The notes under the pieces were generated by a model. That model saw only the letters and a program-made list of their open reading frames with translations, did no database searches and was not told where the DNA came from. Shown piece after piece: positions 8,707 through 17,079 of a DNA stretch of 64,000 nt. Source of the DNA: Tepidimonas sediminis (lineage in GTDB: Bacteria; Pseudomonadota; Gammaproteobacteria; Burkholderiales; Burkholderiaceae_C); the NCBI RefSeq assembly GCF_007556605.1, contig NZ_VJND01000002.1, forward strand, positions 62,001 to 126,000, given 5' to 3'. The number at the start of each line of letters is the position of its first letter. The stretch's first letter is position 1. Made by a program: the position numbers and the translations under genes.

Positions 8707-9428
8707 GCCGCCTGGTCGGTGCACGACGGTGTGGTGGTGCCTTCGGCGGCACCGGCGCCGACCACCACCACGGTCGGGCGGCCGCCGTGCCAGACGCTGG
8801 CCTGCGCCAGCGTCGCCAGCGTGTGCTGGGAATGGAGGGCATCGGGCCAGCCGGCGCGCGAGACCACCAGCACCGGCGTGGCCGCCGGCCAGCCGGCGGC
8901 CCGCAGGCGCCGCGCCAGTGCCGGCAGCTGGCGGCCGGCCATGTAGAACACCTCGGTGTCGGCGTGGCATCCCGCCTGCAGCTCATGCTCGCGCGTCATC
9001 GCCGTGGTCAGGGCCACGCTGCGGCCGTGTCCGCGCCGCGTCAGCGGACGCTGCGCGTCGGCGGCGGCGGCCAGCGCCGCGGTGACGCCGGGCACGACCA
9101 GGGTCGCGTGGCCGGCGGTGCGCACCACCGCCAGCTCTTCCTCCAGCCGCCCGAAGACGCTCGGGTCGCCACCCTTGAGCCGCACCACCAGCCGGCTGCG
9201 CGCCGCGTGGCGCAGCAGCAGCGCGTGGATCACGTCCTGCGCGGTGGCGCGACCGAAGCCGCGCTTGCCGACGTCCAGCCAGCGCGCCTGCGGCGCCAGC
9301 TCGCGCAGCGCCGGGTCGGTCAGCGCATCGGCCAGCACCACGTCCGCCTGCGCCAGCAGGCGCGCCCCGCGCAGCGTGATCAGGTCGGCGGCGCCGGCGC
9401 CGGCGCCGACGAAGGCCACGGTGCCCAT
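8646..9428 (-). CDS. cobA: Uroporphyrinogen-III C-methyltransferase
   Basis: SAM-dependent enzyme of 260 residues that methylates uroporphyrinogen III twice to precorrin-2, the branch point to siroheme. The N terminus shows VAFVGAGAGAADLITLRG (SAM site), then VVRLKGGDPSVFGR near 82-95 and VVPGVTAALAAAA, all standard for SUMT. It is the short form without the CysG dehydrogenase/chelatase half, so oxidation to sirohydrochlorin must come from another gene; chelation may be done by the cbiX product in this window. It is the last gene of the leftward cys block, four bases after cysN. Its 3' end runs into the acyl-CoA synthetase remnant. Confidence 0.93.
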   Translation of the reverse strand: MGTVAFVGAGAGAADLITLRGARLLAQADVVLADALTDPALRELAPQARWLDVGKRGFGRATAQDVIHALLLRHAARSRLVVRLKGGDPSVFGRLEEELAVVRTAGHATLVVPGVTAALAAAADAQRPLTRRGHGRSVALTTAMTREHELQAGCHADTEVFYMAGRQLPALARRLRAAGWPAATPVLVVSRAGWPDALHSQHTLATLAQASVWHGGRPTVVVVGAGAAEGTTTPSCTDQAAQTEAAPRSRARNSVLSTLP

Positions 9429-9432
9429 GGCC

Positions 9433-10716
9433 TCATGCCACCAGCAGCGCCGCCAGCGTGCGGTGCGTGCCGGGATCGACCATCAGCAGCGCGCCGTGCT
9501 CGGGCCCGTCGCTGGCAAACGGGCGCAGCGGCAGCGGCTCGGCAGCCTCCACGACGATGCGGCCCAGGTCGTTGACCGCCAGCTGCGCATCCTGCGCCGG
9601 CTGCAGGGTGTCCAGATCGAGCCGGTGCTCGATGGCGGCGATGCGCGCCTGCACCCAGCGGTGGCCGTGGCGCAGCCAGGCGCGCTGCCCCACGGCGGCC
9701 GGCTCACCATCCAGCCACGCCGCGGTGGCGGCAAAGCGCCGCTGCCCTTGCAGCGCCTGCGGCGCCCCCAGCCAGTCGCCGCGCGAGACGTCCAGCGCCC
9801 GATCCAGCACGACGCCGACCGACTGGCCCGCGTGCGCCTGCTGCAGCGCCACGCCGCCGTGGTGCCACAGCGCCGCCACGTGCGCGCGCTGCCCGCCGGG
9901 GTGCACCTGCACCGCGTCGCCCAGGCGCACGGTGCCGGCGGCCAGCCGCCCCCAATGGATGCGGGCCTGCTGCCCGGTGCCGTCGCCGTCGCGCTGCACC
10001 CACTGCACCGGCAGGCTCCAGGGGCCGTCGCGCCGCGGCTGCGGCACCGGCAGCGCCTCCAGCAGCTCCAGCAGCGCCGGGCCCCGGTACCACGGCACCT
10101 GCAGGCGGCGCGTGACGTTGTGGCCGTGCAGCGCCGAGATCGGCAGCACGGCCGCTGGTTCGAGCCCGGCCTGGGCGCTGAAGGTCTGCAGCGCCTCGGC
10201 CACGGCGTGGAAGGTGGCGGCCGGGTCGGCCACGGCGTCGATCTTGTTGACCGCCAGGATCAGGTGCGCCACGCCCAGCCGGTGCGCCAGCAGCAGGTGG
10301 CGCCGCGTCTGCGGCAGCAGCTGCAGCGGCCGCCGCGTCAGGTCCAGCTTGGTGGGGTCCACCAGCACGATGGCGGCGTGGCTGCCGGCGGCGGCGGTGA
10401 CCATGTTGCGCGTGTACTGCTCGTGGCCCGGCGCGTCGGCCAGGATGAACTTGCGCCGCGGGGTGGCGAAGTAGCGGTGCGCGACGTCGATGGTGATGCC
10501 CTGCTCGCGCTCGGCCTCCAGGCCGTCGGTCAGCAGGGCCAGTTCCAGCGCGTCGCTTGCGGCGCTGCGGCGGTGCAGCGCGTCGAGCTGGTCGGCCATC
10601 AGCGCCTGGGCGTCGAGCAGCAGGCGCCCGATCAGGGTGCTTTTGCCGTCGTCGACGCTGCCGGCGGTCAGCACGCGCAGCGCGGCGTGGGTGGCAGGGG
10701 TCGGTTCCTGGGGCAT
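9433..10716 (-). CDS. cysN: Sulfate adenylyltransferase subunit 1 (GTPase)
   Basis: GTP-binding subunit of ATP sulfurylase, 427 residues; GTP hydrolysis drives formation of adenylyl sulfate (APS) from sulfate and ATP by the CysD partner. The G motifs are intact: TAGSVDDGKST (about 17-27), the switch region EREQGITIDV (69-78), DAPGHEQY (94-101) and NKID (157-160), followed by EF-Tu-like beta-barrel domains. No APS kinase (CysC) domain is fused at the C terminus, consistent with an APS-reducing CysH. It follows cysD with a 28-base gap and precedes cobA by four bases. Confidence 0.97.
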   Translation of the reverse strand: MPQEPTPATHAALRVLTAGSVDDGKSTLIGRLLLDAQALMADQLDALHRRSAASDALELALLTDGLEAEREQGITIDVAHRYFATPRRKFILADAPGHEQYTRNMVTAAAGSHAAIVLVDPTKLDLTRRPLQLLPQTRRHLLLAHRLGVAHLILAVNKIDAVADPAATFHAVAEALQTFSAQAGLEPAAVLPISALHGHNVTRRLQVPWYRGPALLELLEALPVPQPRRDGPWSLPVQWVQRDGDGTGQQARIHWGRLAAGTVRLGDAVQVHPGGQRAHVAALWHHGGVALQQAHAGQSVGVVLDRALDVSRGDWLGAPQALQGQRRFAATAAWLDGEPAAVGQRAWLRHGHRWVQARIAAIEHRLDLDTLQPAQDAQLAVNDLGRIVVEAAEPLPLRPFASDGPEHGALLMVDPGTHRTLAALLVA

Positions 10717-10744
10717 GGCGGTCAGCGTTCTCAGCGATGAGGGT

Positions 10745-11704
10745 TCAGAAGTAGCCTTCGCGCTTGCGCCGCTCCATGGCGGCGTCGCTGGCGCGGTCGT
10801 CGATGCGGGTGGCGCCGCGTTCGCTGATGCGGCTGGCCAGCGTTTCGCGCACGATGGCCTCGGCGTCGGCGGCGCGGCTTTCCACCGGGCAGGTGCAGCT
10901 CATGTCGCCGACGGTGCGAAAGCGCACCGACAGCGTCTCCACGGTCTCGCCTGGCTGCGGCGGCGTCAGCGGCGTGACCGGCACCAGCAGGCCGCCGCGG
11001 CGCACCACGGCGCGCTCGTGCGCCCAGTACAGGCTGGGCAGCGCGATGCGCTCGCGCGCGATGTAGGCCCACACGTCCAGCTCGGTCCAGTTGCTGATCG
11101 GAAAGGCGCGCATGTGCTCGCCCGGGTGCAGCCGGGTGTTGAACAGCGTCCACAGTTCGGGCCGCTGGGCCTTGGGCTGCCACTGGCCGAAGGCGTCGCG
11201 GTGACTGAACAGCCGCTCCTTGGCGCGCGCCTTCTCTTCGTCGCGGCGCGCCCCGCCGATGAGCACGTCGAGGCGGTGCGCCTCGATCGTTTCCAGCAGG
11301 GTGACGCTTTGCGCGGCGTTGCGCGAGGCGTGCGCATCGGCCAGGCGCACGCTGCCGCGGCGCAGGGAGTCCTCCACGTGACCGACGATGAGCGCATCGC
11401 CGTGCTCGGCCACCAGCGCGTCGCGAAAGGCGATGACCTCCGGGAAGTTGTGCCCGGTGTCGATGTGCAGCAGCGGCAGCGGCAGCCGGCCCTGCCAGCG
11501 GCCGTCTGCGCCGCGGCGCTGAAACGCCTTGCGCGCCAGGTGCAGCACGACGCAGGAATCCTTGCCGCCGGAAAACAGCAGCGCCGGGCGTTCGAACGCC
11601 GCCACCGCCTCGCGCAGCAGGAAGATGGCCTCCTCCTCCAGCGCATTCAGGTGGCGCCAATCGAGGGCGGGTTGCAGGGTTTGCGGATGGACGGGGGCGT
11701 TCAT
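10745..11704 (-). CDS. cysD: Sulfate adenylyltransferase subunit 2
   Basis: Catalytic adenylyltransferase subunit of 319 residues that works with CysN to make APS. The PP-loop LLFSGGKDS lies at about 42-50, followed by LLHIDTGHNFPE and the C-terminal MSCTCPVESRAA and MERRKREGYF ending that are diagnostic for CysD. The ATG at 11704 overlaps the cysH stop codon as ATGA, indicating translational coupling; in-frame sequence further upstream does not resemble the family. Confidence 0.97.
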   Translation of the reverse strand: MNAPVHPQTLQPALDWRHLNALEEEAIFLLREAVAAFERPALLFSGGKDSCVVLHLARKAFQRRGADGRWQGRLPLPLLHIDTGHNFPEVIAFRDALVAEHGDALIVGHVEDSLRRGSVRLADAHASRNAAQSVTLLETIEAHRLDVLIGGARRDEEKARAKERLFSHRDAFGQWQPKAQRPELWTLFNTRLHPGEHMRAFPISNWTELDVWAYIARERIALPSLYWAHERAVVRRGGLLVPVTPLTPPQPGETVETLSVRFRTVGDMSCTCPVESRAADAEAIVRETLASRISERGATRIDDRASDAAMERRKREGYF

Positions 11705-12507
11705 GGCTGGCTCTCGGCAACGGAAAGGGGCAGGGGGGTGGCGGCGGCGCCGCTCAGGTGCAGGCCGCACTCGCGCCGTGGGTCGTCTTCCCACCACCAG
11801 CGGCCGGCGCGAAAGTCCTCCCCGACGGCGATCGGCCGCGTGCACGGCGCGCAGCCGATGCTGGGCATGAAGGCGTCGTGCAGCGGGTTGTAGGGCACGC
11901 CGTGCGTCTGCAGGTAGTGCCACACATCGGCCCAGCGCCAGTCGGCCAGCGGGTTGACCTTGGCGCGGCCGGTCTCGTCAAGGTCCAGCAGCGACACCCC
12001 GGCACGCTGGCCGGACTGTTCGCGCCGCAGCCCGGTGATCCAGGCCGTGCGGCCCGCCAGCAGGCGCCGCAGCGGCTCCACCTTGCGCAGGCCGCAGCAG
12101 GCGTGGCGCAGCGCCGGGCTGCGGTACATGGCATCGGCGCCGTGCTCGGCCTCGAAGGCGCGCACCTCCGCGGTGTCGGGCTGCCACACCTCCAGGGCGA
12201 TGCCCCAGTGCGCCATGGCGCGCTGGCGCAGCGCCAGCGTCTCGGCATGCAGGCGGCCGGTGTCGATCACCGCCACCGCGACGGGCAGGCGGTGGCGCAC
12301 GATCAGGTCGGTGATGACCATGTCTTCGGCGCCGAGGCTGCTGGCCTGCACGATGCGGCCGGCGTGCGCGCACGCGGCCTGCTGCAGCGTGGCCACGGCC
12401 TGCTGCAACCGCTCCTCGTAACCGGGCAGGCGCTGCGCGTACAGCGCAAACGCCCGTCCCGGCAACGGCGGCTCGATGCGGATCGGGGGGATGCGGGTCT
12501 CAGCCAT
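11701..12507 (-). CDS. cysH: Adenylyl-sulfate (APS) reductase, 4Fe-4S type
   Basis: Thiol-dependent reductase of 268 residues that reduces APS to sulfite. It has the two cysteine pairs that bind a 4Fe-4S cluster, CC at 137-138 in CCGLRKVEPL and C219/C222 in GCAPCTR, plus the catalytic ECGLH near the C terminus (Cys 247). These pairs mark the assimilatory APS-using class rather than the cluster-free PAPS enzyme, which fits the absence of an APS kinase here. It overlaps DUF934 upstream by eight bases and cysD downstream by four. Confidence 0.95.
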   Translation of the reverse strand: MAETRIPPIRIEPPLPGRAFALYAQRLPGYEERLQQAVATLQQAACAHAGRIVQASSLGAEDMVITDLIVRHRLPVAVAVIDTGRLHAETLALRQRAMAHWGIALEVWQPDTAEVRAFEAEHGADAMYRSPALRHACCGLRKVEPLRRLLAGRTAWITGLRREQSGQRAGVSLLDLDETGRAKVNPLADWRWADVWHYLQTHGVPYNPLHDAFMPSIGCAPCTRPIAVGEDFRAGRWWWEDDPRRECGLHLSGAAATPLPLSVAESQP

Positions 12508-12991
12508 GCCGCAGCTCTCCTTCGGGCTGACGCACGTCGGGTTGAGGGATGGTGTCGAACCAGCGCAGCGCCGCCTGCGCCACCACCGGAGACTGGCCAG
12601 GCCGCAGCTCGGCGGCGTCGAAGCCGCAGCGCCACAGCTGCAGCACCTGGTCGGCCAGCACGTCGCCGACGGCGCGGATCTGGCCACGGAAGCCCCAGCG
12701 GCCGCGCAGCAGCCGCGCCTGGCTGTAGGCGCGTCCATCGGTCCAGACCGGAAAGTGCAGCGCCACCAGCTCCAGCCGCGCCAGATCCGGCCGCAGCGGC
12801 TCCACCGGTTGGTCGTTGGGCCACAGCACGCCCACCGGCAGCTCGGCCGGCCAGCGTGTGCGCACCGCCTGCCACTGCGCGGCCTGCAGCAGCAGGCCGG
12901 CGCGCGGCGCGGGCGCCGGATCGTCGGGGGCGGCGCGGCGCCACGGATCGTGGCGCGGGTCGACGAGGTGAAAGACGGGTTCGGTCTTCAT
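12500..12991 (-). CDS. DUF934 protein of the sulfite reductase operon
   Basis: Protein of 163 residues with no signal peptide or membrane segment, matching the DUF934 family that is almost always found between cysI and cysH in proteobacteria. Family marks are LALHFPVWTDGRAYSQARLLRGR-like sequence (about 77-98 here) and DVLADQVLQLWRCGFDAAEL near 110. Its biochemical role is not established; a role in sulfite reduction, perhaps with electron supply because no cysJ is adjacent, is inference from context. Its ATG overlaps the cysI stop as ATGA. Confidence 0.9.
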   Translation of the reverse strand: MKTEPVFHLVDPRHDPWRRAAPDDPAPAPRAGLLLQAAQWQAVRTRWPAELPVGVLWPNDQPVEPLRPDLARLELVALHFPVWTDGRAYSQARLLRGRWGFRGQIRAVGDVLADQVLQLWRCGFDAAELRPGQSPVVAQAALRWFDTIPQPDVRQPEGELRHG

Positions 12992-14727
12992 GCCAGGGAA
13001 GCCTCCAGCGAAGCGGCGCTGCGCTGGCGCACCGCGTCGGTGGCGGCGCGAAACGGCGCCAAGCCCACCCGTTGCACCGTGTCGAGCAGCCGCTCGTGCG
13101 GCAGCCGCAGCTCCAGATAGGTGTCGAGCACCGCCTGCAGCGCGTCGGCGATTTCGTCGGCGGCAAACGCCGGGCCCACCACGCGTCCGGGCCGTGCCGG
13201 GCCGTGGCGCGTCTGGCCGTCGGAGCCGCCCAGCGTCAGCTGGTACCACTCCTGGCCGTCCTTGTCGACGCCCAGGATGCCGAGGTGGCCGCTGTGGTGG
13301 TGGCCGCAGGAGTTCATGCAGCCGCTGATGTGCAGCGCGATGTCGCCCAGCGCTTCCAGCTCGTCGGGATCCTGGTAGCGCTGCAGCACCTGCAGCGCGA
13401 TCGGCGTGGTGCGCGCGTTGGCCAGCGCGCACAGGTCGCCACCGGGGCAGGCGATCAGATCGGTGAGCAGCCCGTGGTTCGGCTGCGCCAGGCCCAGCGC
13501 CCGCGCGGCCTGCCAGAGCTGGGGCAGGTCCTGCTCGCGCACCCAGGGCAGCAGCAGGTTCTGCTCGTGCGTGACGCGCGCTGCGCCGGCGCTGAAGCGG
13601 TCGGCGAGGTCGGCCACGGCGTCGAGCTGCTCGGCGCTGACGTCGCCGGGCGCCCAGCCGGGGCGCTTCAGCGACAGCGTCACCGCCGCCATTCCGGGCA
13701 GGCGGTGCGCGTGCACCTGGCGGGCGCGCCAGCGCGCGTAGGCGGGGTCCGTGATCGCCTCCTCGCGCGCAGGCTGCGCCGAGGCGACCCAGTCGCGCGG
13801 CGGCTCGAACCACGCGGCCACGGCCTCCAGATCGCGCTGGCGCAGGCGCAGCGCCGCGCCGAGCGCGTCGTCGTCGCGCAGCGCCCGGTACTCGGCGTGC
13901 ACGGCGTCGACGAACGCCTGACCCTCGGCCTTGACCAGGATCTTCAGCCGCGCCTTGTAGAGGTTGTCGCGCCGCCCGTAGAGGTTGTAGACGCGCACGA
14001 TGGCCTCGAGGAACAGCACGATGTCGGTCCACGGCACGAAATCGGCCAGCACGGGCGCGATCAGCGGCGTGCGCCCCATGCCGCCGCCGGCGCGCACGCG
14101 AAAGCCCACCGCGCCTTCGGCATTGCGGTGCAGCTGCAGGCCGATGTCGTGCCAGGCAAGGGCGGCGCGGTCGTCCGGGCTGCCGGTGACGGCGATCTTG
14201 AATTTGCGCGGCAGGAAGGCGAATTCCGGGTGCAGCGTGCTCCAGCGCCGCAACAGCTCGCAATACGGCCGCGGATCGACCTCCTCGTCCGGGGCGATGC
14301 CGGCCAGCGCGTCGCTGGTGATGTTGCGGATGCAGTTGCCGCTGGTCTGGATGCCGTGCAGGCCGGCTTCGGCCAGCACGTCCATCACGTCGGCGGCGCG
14401 CTCCAGCGGGATCCAGTTGAACTGGATGTTCTGTCGGGTGGTGAAGTGGCCGTAGCCGCCGCGACCGGCATGGGGGCCGTCGGTGGTGCGGTCGAACTCG
14501 CGTGCCACGCGCGCCAGCGTGCGCAGCTGGTGGCTGTCCAGCTCGCCGTAGGGGATGGCCACGCGCAGCATCGGCGCGTGGCGCTGCAGGTACCAGCCGT
14601 TCTGCAGCCGCAGCGGCTTGAAGTCCTCGGCGCTCAACTCGCCGCGCAGGTGGCGCTGCAGCTGGTCGCGGAACTGCGCGGCGCGCTGGCGCAGCAGGGT
14701 CAGGTCGGCGTCGCGGTGGGGCTTCAT
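12988..14727 (-). CDS. cysI: Sulfite reductase hemoprotein (siroheme and 4Fe-4S)
   Basis: Protein of 579 residues in the nitrite/sulfite reductase family, catalysing six-electron reduction of sulfite to sulfide. Cluster and siroheme ligands are present as C427-x5-C433 (CPGGDLC) and C470-x3-C474 (CMNSC), and the siroheme/substrate arginine region FTTRQNIQF lies at 95-103. Two ferredoxin-like half domains precede each metal-binding half. No flavoprotein subunit (cysJ) is adjacent, so electrons may come from ferredoxin or another reductase. It is the first gene of the cysI-DUF934-cysH-cysD-cysN-cobA run and has an AT-rich upstream region. Confidence 0.95.
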   Translation of the reverse strand: MKPHRDADLTLLRQRAAQFRDQLQRHLRGELSAEDFKPLRLQNGWYLQRHAPMLRVAIPYGELDSHQLRTLARVAREFDRTTDGPHAGRGGYGHFTTRQNIQFNWIPLERAADVMDVLAEAGLHGIQTSGNCIRNITSDALAGIAPDEEVDPRPYCELLRRWSTLHPEFAFLPRKFKIAVTGSPDDRAALAWHDIGLQLHRNAEGAVGFRVRAGGGMGRTPLIAPVLADFVPWTDIVLFLEAIVRVYNLYGRRDNLYKARLKILVKAEGQAFVDAVHAEYRALRDDDALGAALRLRQRDLEAVAAWFEPPRDWVASAQPAREEAITDPAYARWRARQVHAHRLPGMAAVTLSLKRPGWAPGDVSAEQLDAVADLADRFSAGAARVTHEQNLLLPWVREQDLPQLWQAARALGLAQPNHGLLTDLIACPGGDLCALANARTTPIALQVLQRYQDPDELEALGDIALHISGCMNSCGHHHSGHLGILGVDKDGQEWYQLTLGGSDGQTRHGPARPGRVVGPAFAADEIADALQAVLDTYLELRLPHERLLDTVQRVGLAPFRAATDAVRQRSAASLEASLA

Positions 14728-14767
14728 CGGGGCGGATCGGCAACGATGCGTCAGGCCCCGGATTGTG

Positions 14768-14818
14768 ATGCTTGGTTATGAAAAAACAAACGAAAAGATT
14801 GTTTTATATCTATAACGG
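14768..14818. promoter_or_regulatory. AT-rich candidate CysB-type control region for cysI
   Basis: This stretch, between cysI and cbiX, is the most AT-rich part of the sulfur block. It has GGTTATG at one end and CTATAACGGG at the other, giving GTTAT/ATAAC half-sites on opposite strands about 32 bases apart with A- and T-runs between. That layout is compatible with a LysR-type (CysB) site and with promoter elements of cysI on the minus strand. It resembles 7316-7360 upstream of the TSUP gene. Assignment to CysB is inference. Confidence 0.45.
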
Positions 14819-14822
14819 GCGG

Positions 14823-15266
14823 TCATGAGGCGCCCGGATCAGCAGTCGGCCCGCCAAGGTGCTGCAGCGCGATCGTCGCCAGCGCCCGCACCAGCCGCTC
14901 GTCGTCGCCGATGGCCGGCGCCAGCGTCCAGCGCACCGCCGGGTGGGCGGCGGTCAGCGCCGCCAGCTGCGCCGGCACGTCGCGCCGCACATGGCCGCCG
15001 GTGCCGAGGAAGAGCGGCAGCACCACCACATGGCGGCAGCCGTTGGCGGCCAGCGCGGCGCCGGCTCCCGCCAGATCCGGCGCCATGCCTTCGAGGAAGG
15101 CCAGCGCGACCGCCGCCTGCGGGCGGGCCGCGCGCACCAGGGCGGCCACGCGCTCGAACGGCCGGGCCCAGGCGGGGTCGCGCGCGCCGTGGGCCAGCAG
15201 GATCAGGCCGTCGACCGCCGCCGCTGGTGCGCCGGCCTGCGTGGGGGATTCCGTCAGCGCCGTCAT
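14823..15266 (-). CDS. cbiX: CbiX/SirB-type sirohydrochlorin chelatase
   Basis: Short chelatase of 147 residues. It begins its fold with LILLAHGARDPAW (about 21-33), where the His is the metal-binding residue, and continues with LAFLEGMAPDL and VVVLPLFLGTGGHVRRDVPAQL, the usual CbiX pattern. The family inserts cobalt, nickel or iron into sirohydrochlorin; next to siroheme-dependent CysI and with cobA in the same block, ferrochelation for siroheme is the likely job. The start chosen is the second of two close methionines (15266); 15275 is an alternative. Confidence 0.85.
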   Translation of the reverse strand: MTALTESPTQAGAPAAAVDGLILLAHGARDPAWARPFERVAALVRAARPQAAVALAFLEGMAPDLAGAGAALAANGCRHVVVLPLFLGTGGHVRRDVPAQLAALTAAHPAVRWTLAPAIGDDERLVRALATIALQHLGGPTADPGAS

Positions 15267-15380
15267 GGCGCGCATAATGGCACGAGTGGCGCACCGCCCG
15301 GAAGCCGACGCGGCGCGGGCGCACCCCGCCGAGGCGCATCGCCTGCGGCCCGGCCCTTCGTCCCGATGCGAGAGGTAGCG

Positions 15381-16787
15381 ATGAACCTGTCCGACACTCC
15401 GGCTGGCGTGCCCGCCGCGCACGCCACCCCGACCAGCGCCGAGCTGCAGCCCGGTGGCGCCGACTGGATGGCGGCGCACTGGATGCCGTTCACCGGCAAC
15501 CGCCAGTTCAAGGCCGACCCGCGCCTGATCGTCGCCGCCGACGGCGCCTACCTGATCGACCGCGACGGGCGGCGCGTCTTCGACGGCCTGTCGGGCCTGT
15601 GGTGCACGGGGCTGGGCCACGGGCGGCGCGAGATCGTCGAGGCCGTGCAGCGCCAGGTCGCCACGCTGGACTACTCGCCGGCGTTCCAGTTCGGCCATCC
15701 GCTGTCGTTCGAGCTGGCCAACCGCATCGTCGAGCGGCTGCCGGCCGGGCTGGACCGCGTGCTGTTCACCGCCTCGGGCTCGGAGGCGGCGGATACGGCG
15801 CTCAAGATCGCGCGCGCCTACTGGCGGCTGCGCGGCCAGGCCGGCAAGACGCGGCTGATCGGGCGCGCCAAGGGTTACCACGGCGTCAACTTCGGCGGCA
15901 TCGCGGTGGGCGGCATCGTGGGCAACAGGAAGCTCTTCGGCGCGACGCTGGAGACCGACCACCTGCCGCACACCCAGCCGCCGGCGGGCGCGTTCTTCCG
16001 CGGCCAGCCGCCGGCCGACGGCGGCGGGCTCTACCCCGGCGCGGCGCTGGCCGACGAGCTGCTGCGCCTGATCGAGCTGCACGACGCCTCGACGATCGCG
16101 GCGGTGATCGTCGAGCCGTTCTCCGGCTCGGCCGGCGTGGTGGTGCCGCCGGCGGGCTACCTGCAGCGGCTGCGCGAGATCTGCACGCGGCACGACATCC
16201 TGCTGATCTTCGATGAGGTCATCACCGGCTTCGGGCGCTGCGGCGCCTGGACCGGGGCGCAGGCCTTCGGCGTCGTGCCGGACATGATCAACTTCGCCAA
16301 GCAGGTGACCAACGGCGTGCAGCCGCTGGGTGGCGTGGCGGTGCGGCGCGAGATCCACGACACCTTCATGGCCGCCGGCGGGCCCGAGTACGCGCTGGAG
16401 CTGCCGCACGGCTACACCTACTCGGCGCACCCGGTGGCCTGCGCGGCGGCCCTGGCGTCGCTGCACCTGCTGCAGCAGGATGCGGCGATCGAGCGCGTGC
16501 AGGCGCTTGCCCCTGTCTTCGAGGCCAAGGTGCACGGCCTGCGCGGGGCCAGCCCCCACCTGCTCGACATCCGCAACTACGGTCTGGCGGCGGGGCTGAC
16601 GCTGGCCGCCGTGCCGGGCGAGCCGCTCAAGCGCCCGTTCGAACTGGCGATGCGGATGTGGGCCAAGGGCTTTTACGTGCGCTACGGCGGCGACACCGTG
16701 CAGCTGGCGCCGCCGTTCATCAGCACCGAGGCGGAGCTCGACCGCCTCATCGATGCGCTGGGCGAGGCGCTGCGCACGCTGCCGTAA
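15381..16787 (+). CDS. Omega-amino acid (beta-alanine type): pyruvate aminotransferase
   Basis: Class III PLP aminotransferase of 468 residues that moves an amino group from an omega-amino acid such as beta-alanine to pyruvate. It has HWMPFTGNRQFK and LSGLWCTGLGHG near the N terminus, SGSEAADTALKIAR in the PLP phosphate region, IFDEVITGFGR with the PLP-ring aspartate, and INFAKQVTNG carrying the Schiff-base lysine. These segments are closest to known beta-alanine-pyruvate transaminases. An AGAGGT ribosome site 5' of 15381 supports that ATG. It is divergent from cbiX and appears monocistronic. Confidence 0.9.
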   Translation: MNLSDTPAGVPAAHATPTSAELQPGGADWMAAHWMPFTGNRQFKADPRLIVAADGAYLIDRDGRRVFDGLSGLWCTGLGHGRREIVEAVQRQVATLDYSPAFQFGHPLSFELANRIVERLPAGLDRVLFTASGSEAADTALKIARAYWRLRGQAGKTRLIGRAKGYHGVNFGGIAVGGIVGNRKLFGATLETDHLPHTQPPAGAFFRGQPPADGGGLYPGAALADELLRLIELHDASTIAAVIVEPFSGSAGVVVPPAGYLQRLREICTRHDILLIFDEVITGFGRCGAWTGAQAFGVVPDMINFAKQVTNGVQPLGGVAVRREIHDTFMAAGGPEYALELPHGYTYSAHPVACAAALASLHLLQQDAAIERVQALAPVFEAKVHGLRGASPHLLDIRNYGLAAGLTLAAVPGEPLKRPFELAMRMWAKGFYVRYGGDTVQLAPPFISTEAELDRLIDALGEALRTLP

Positions 16788-16947
16788 GAGGCGCGGCGGG
16801 CGGCAGGCGGCGCCGCAGCACGGCGAACGGTCGGCCCAGCAGCGGCGCCAGCAGGGCCGACCATGGATCGGGCCACGGGTCGGGGCGGGCGGCGGAGGCC
16901 GAGGTGGCGGTGGCCGGACGGGACGGCGTGATCGCGGGCAGACGCAT
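16747..16947 (-). CDS. Small hypothetical protein with strong ribosome site
   Basis: A 66-codon frame whose ATG at 16947 is preceded by GGAAGGAGGAGCGATC, a near-perfect Shine-Dalgarno sequence. The product is rich in Pro, Ala and Arg, with a modest hydrophobic patch ALLAPLLGRPFAVL, and I do not recognise a family. Its 3' end runs 41 bases into the end of the aminotransferase gene on the other strand. Without it, 16788-17079 (292 bases) would be empty. The ribosome site is the only real support. Confidence 0.35.
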   Translation of the reverse strand: MRLPAITPSRPATATSASAARPDPWPDPWSALLAPLLGRPFAVLRRRLPPAAPLTAACAAPRPAHR

Positions 16948-17079
16948 GATCGCTCCTCCTTCCTGAAGGGGCGCCCGACCTCGTTCGGGGGCGCGCTGCC
17001 ATGATCGCGCGGGGGGCGGGGCGCCGGTGCGCCGATCAGCGGCGGAGGTGGCCGCCAATTCCGCGTTTGCCGGCCTCGA

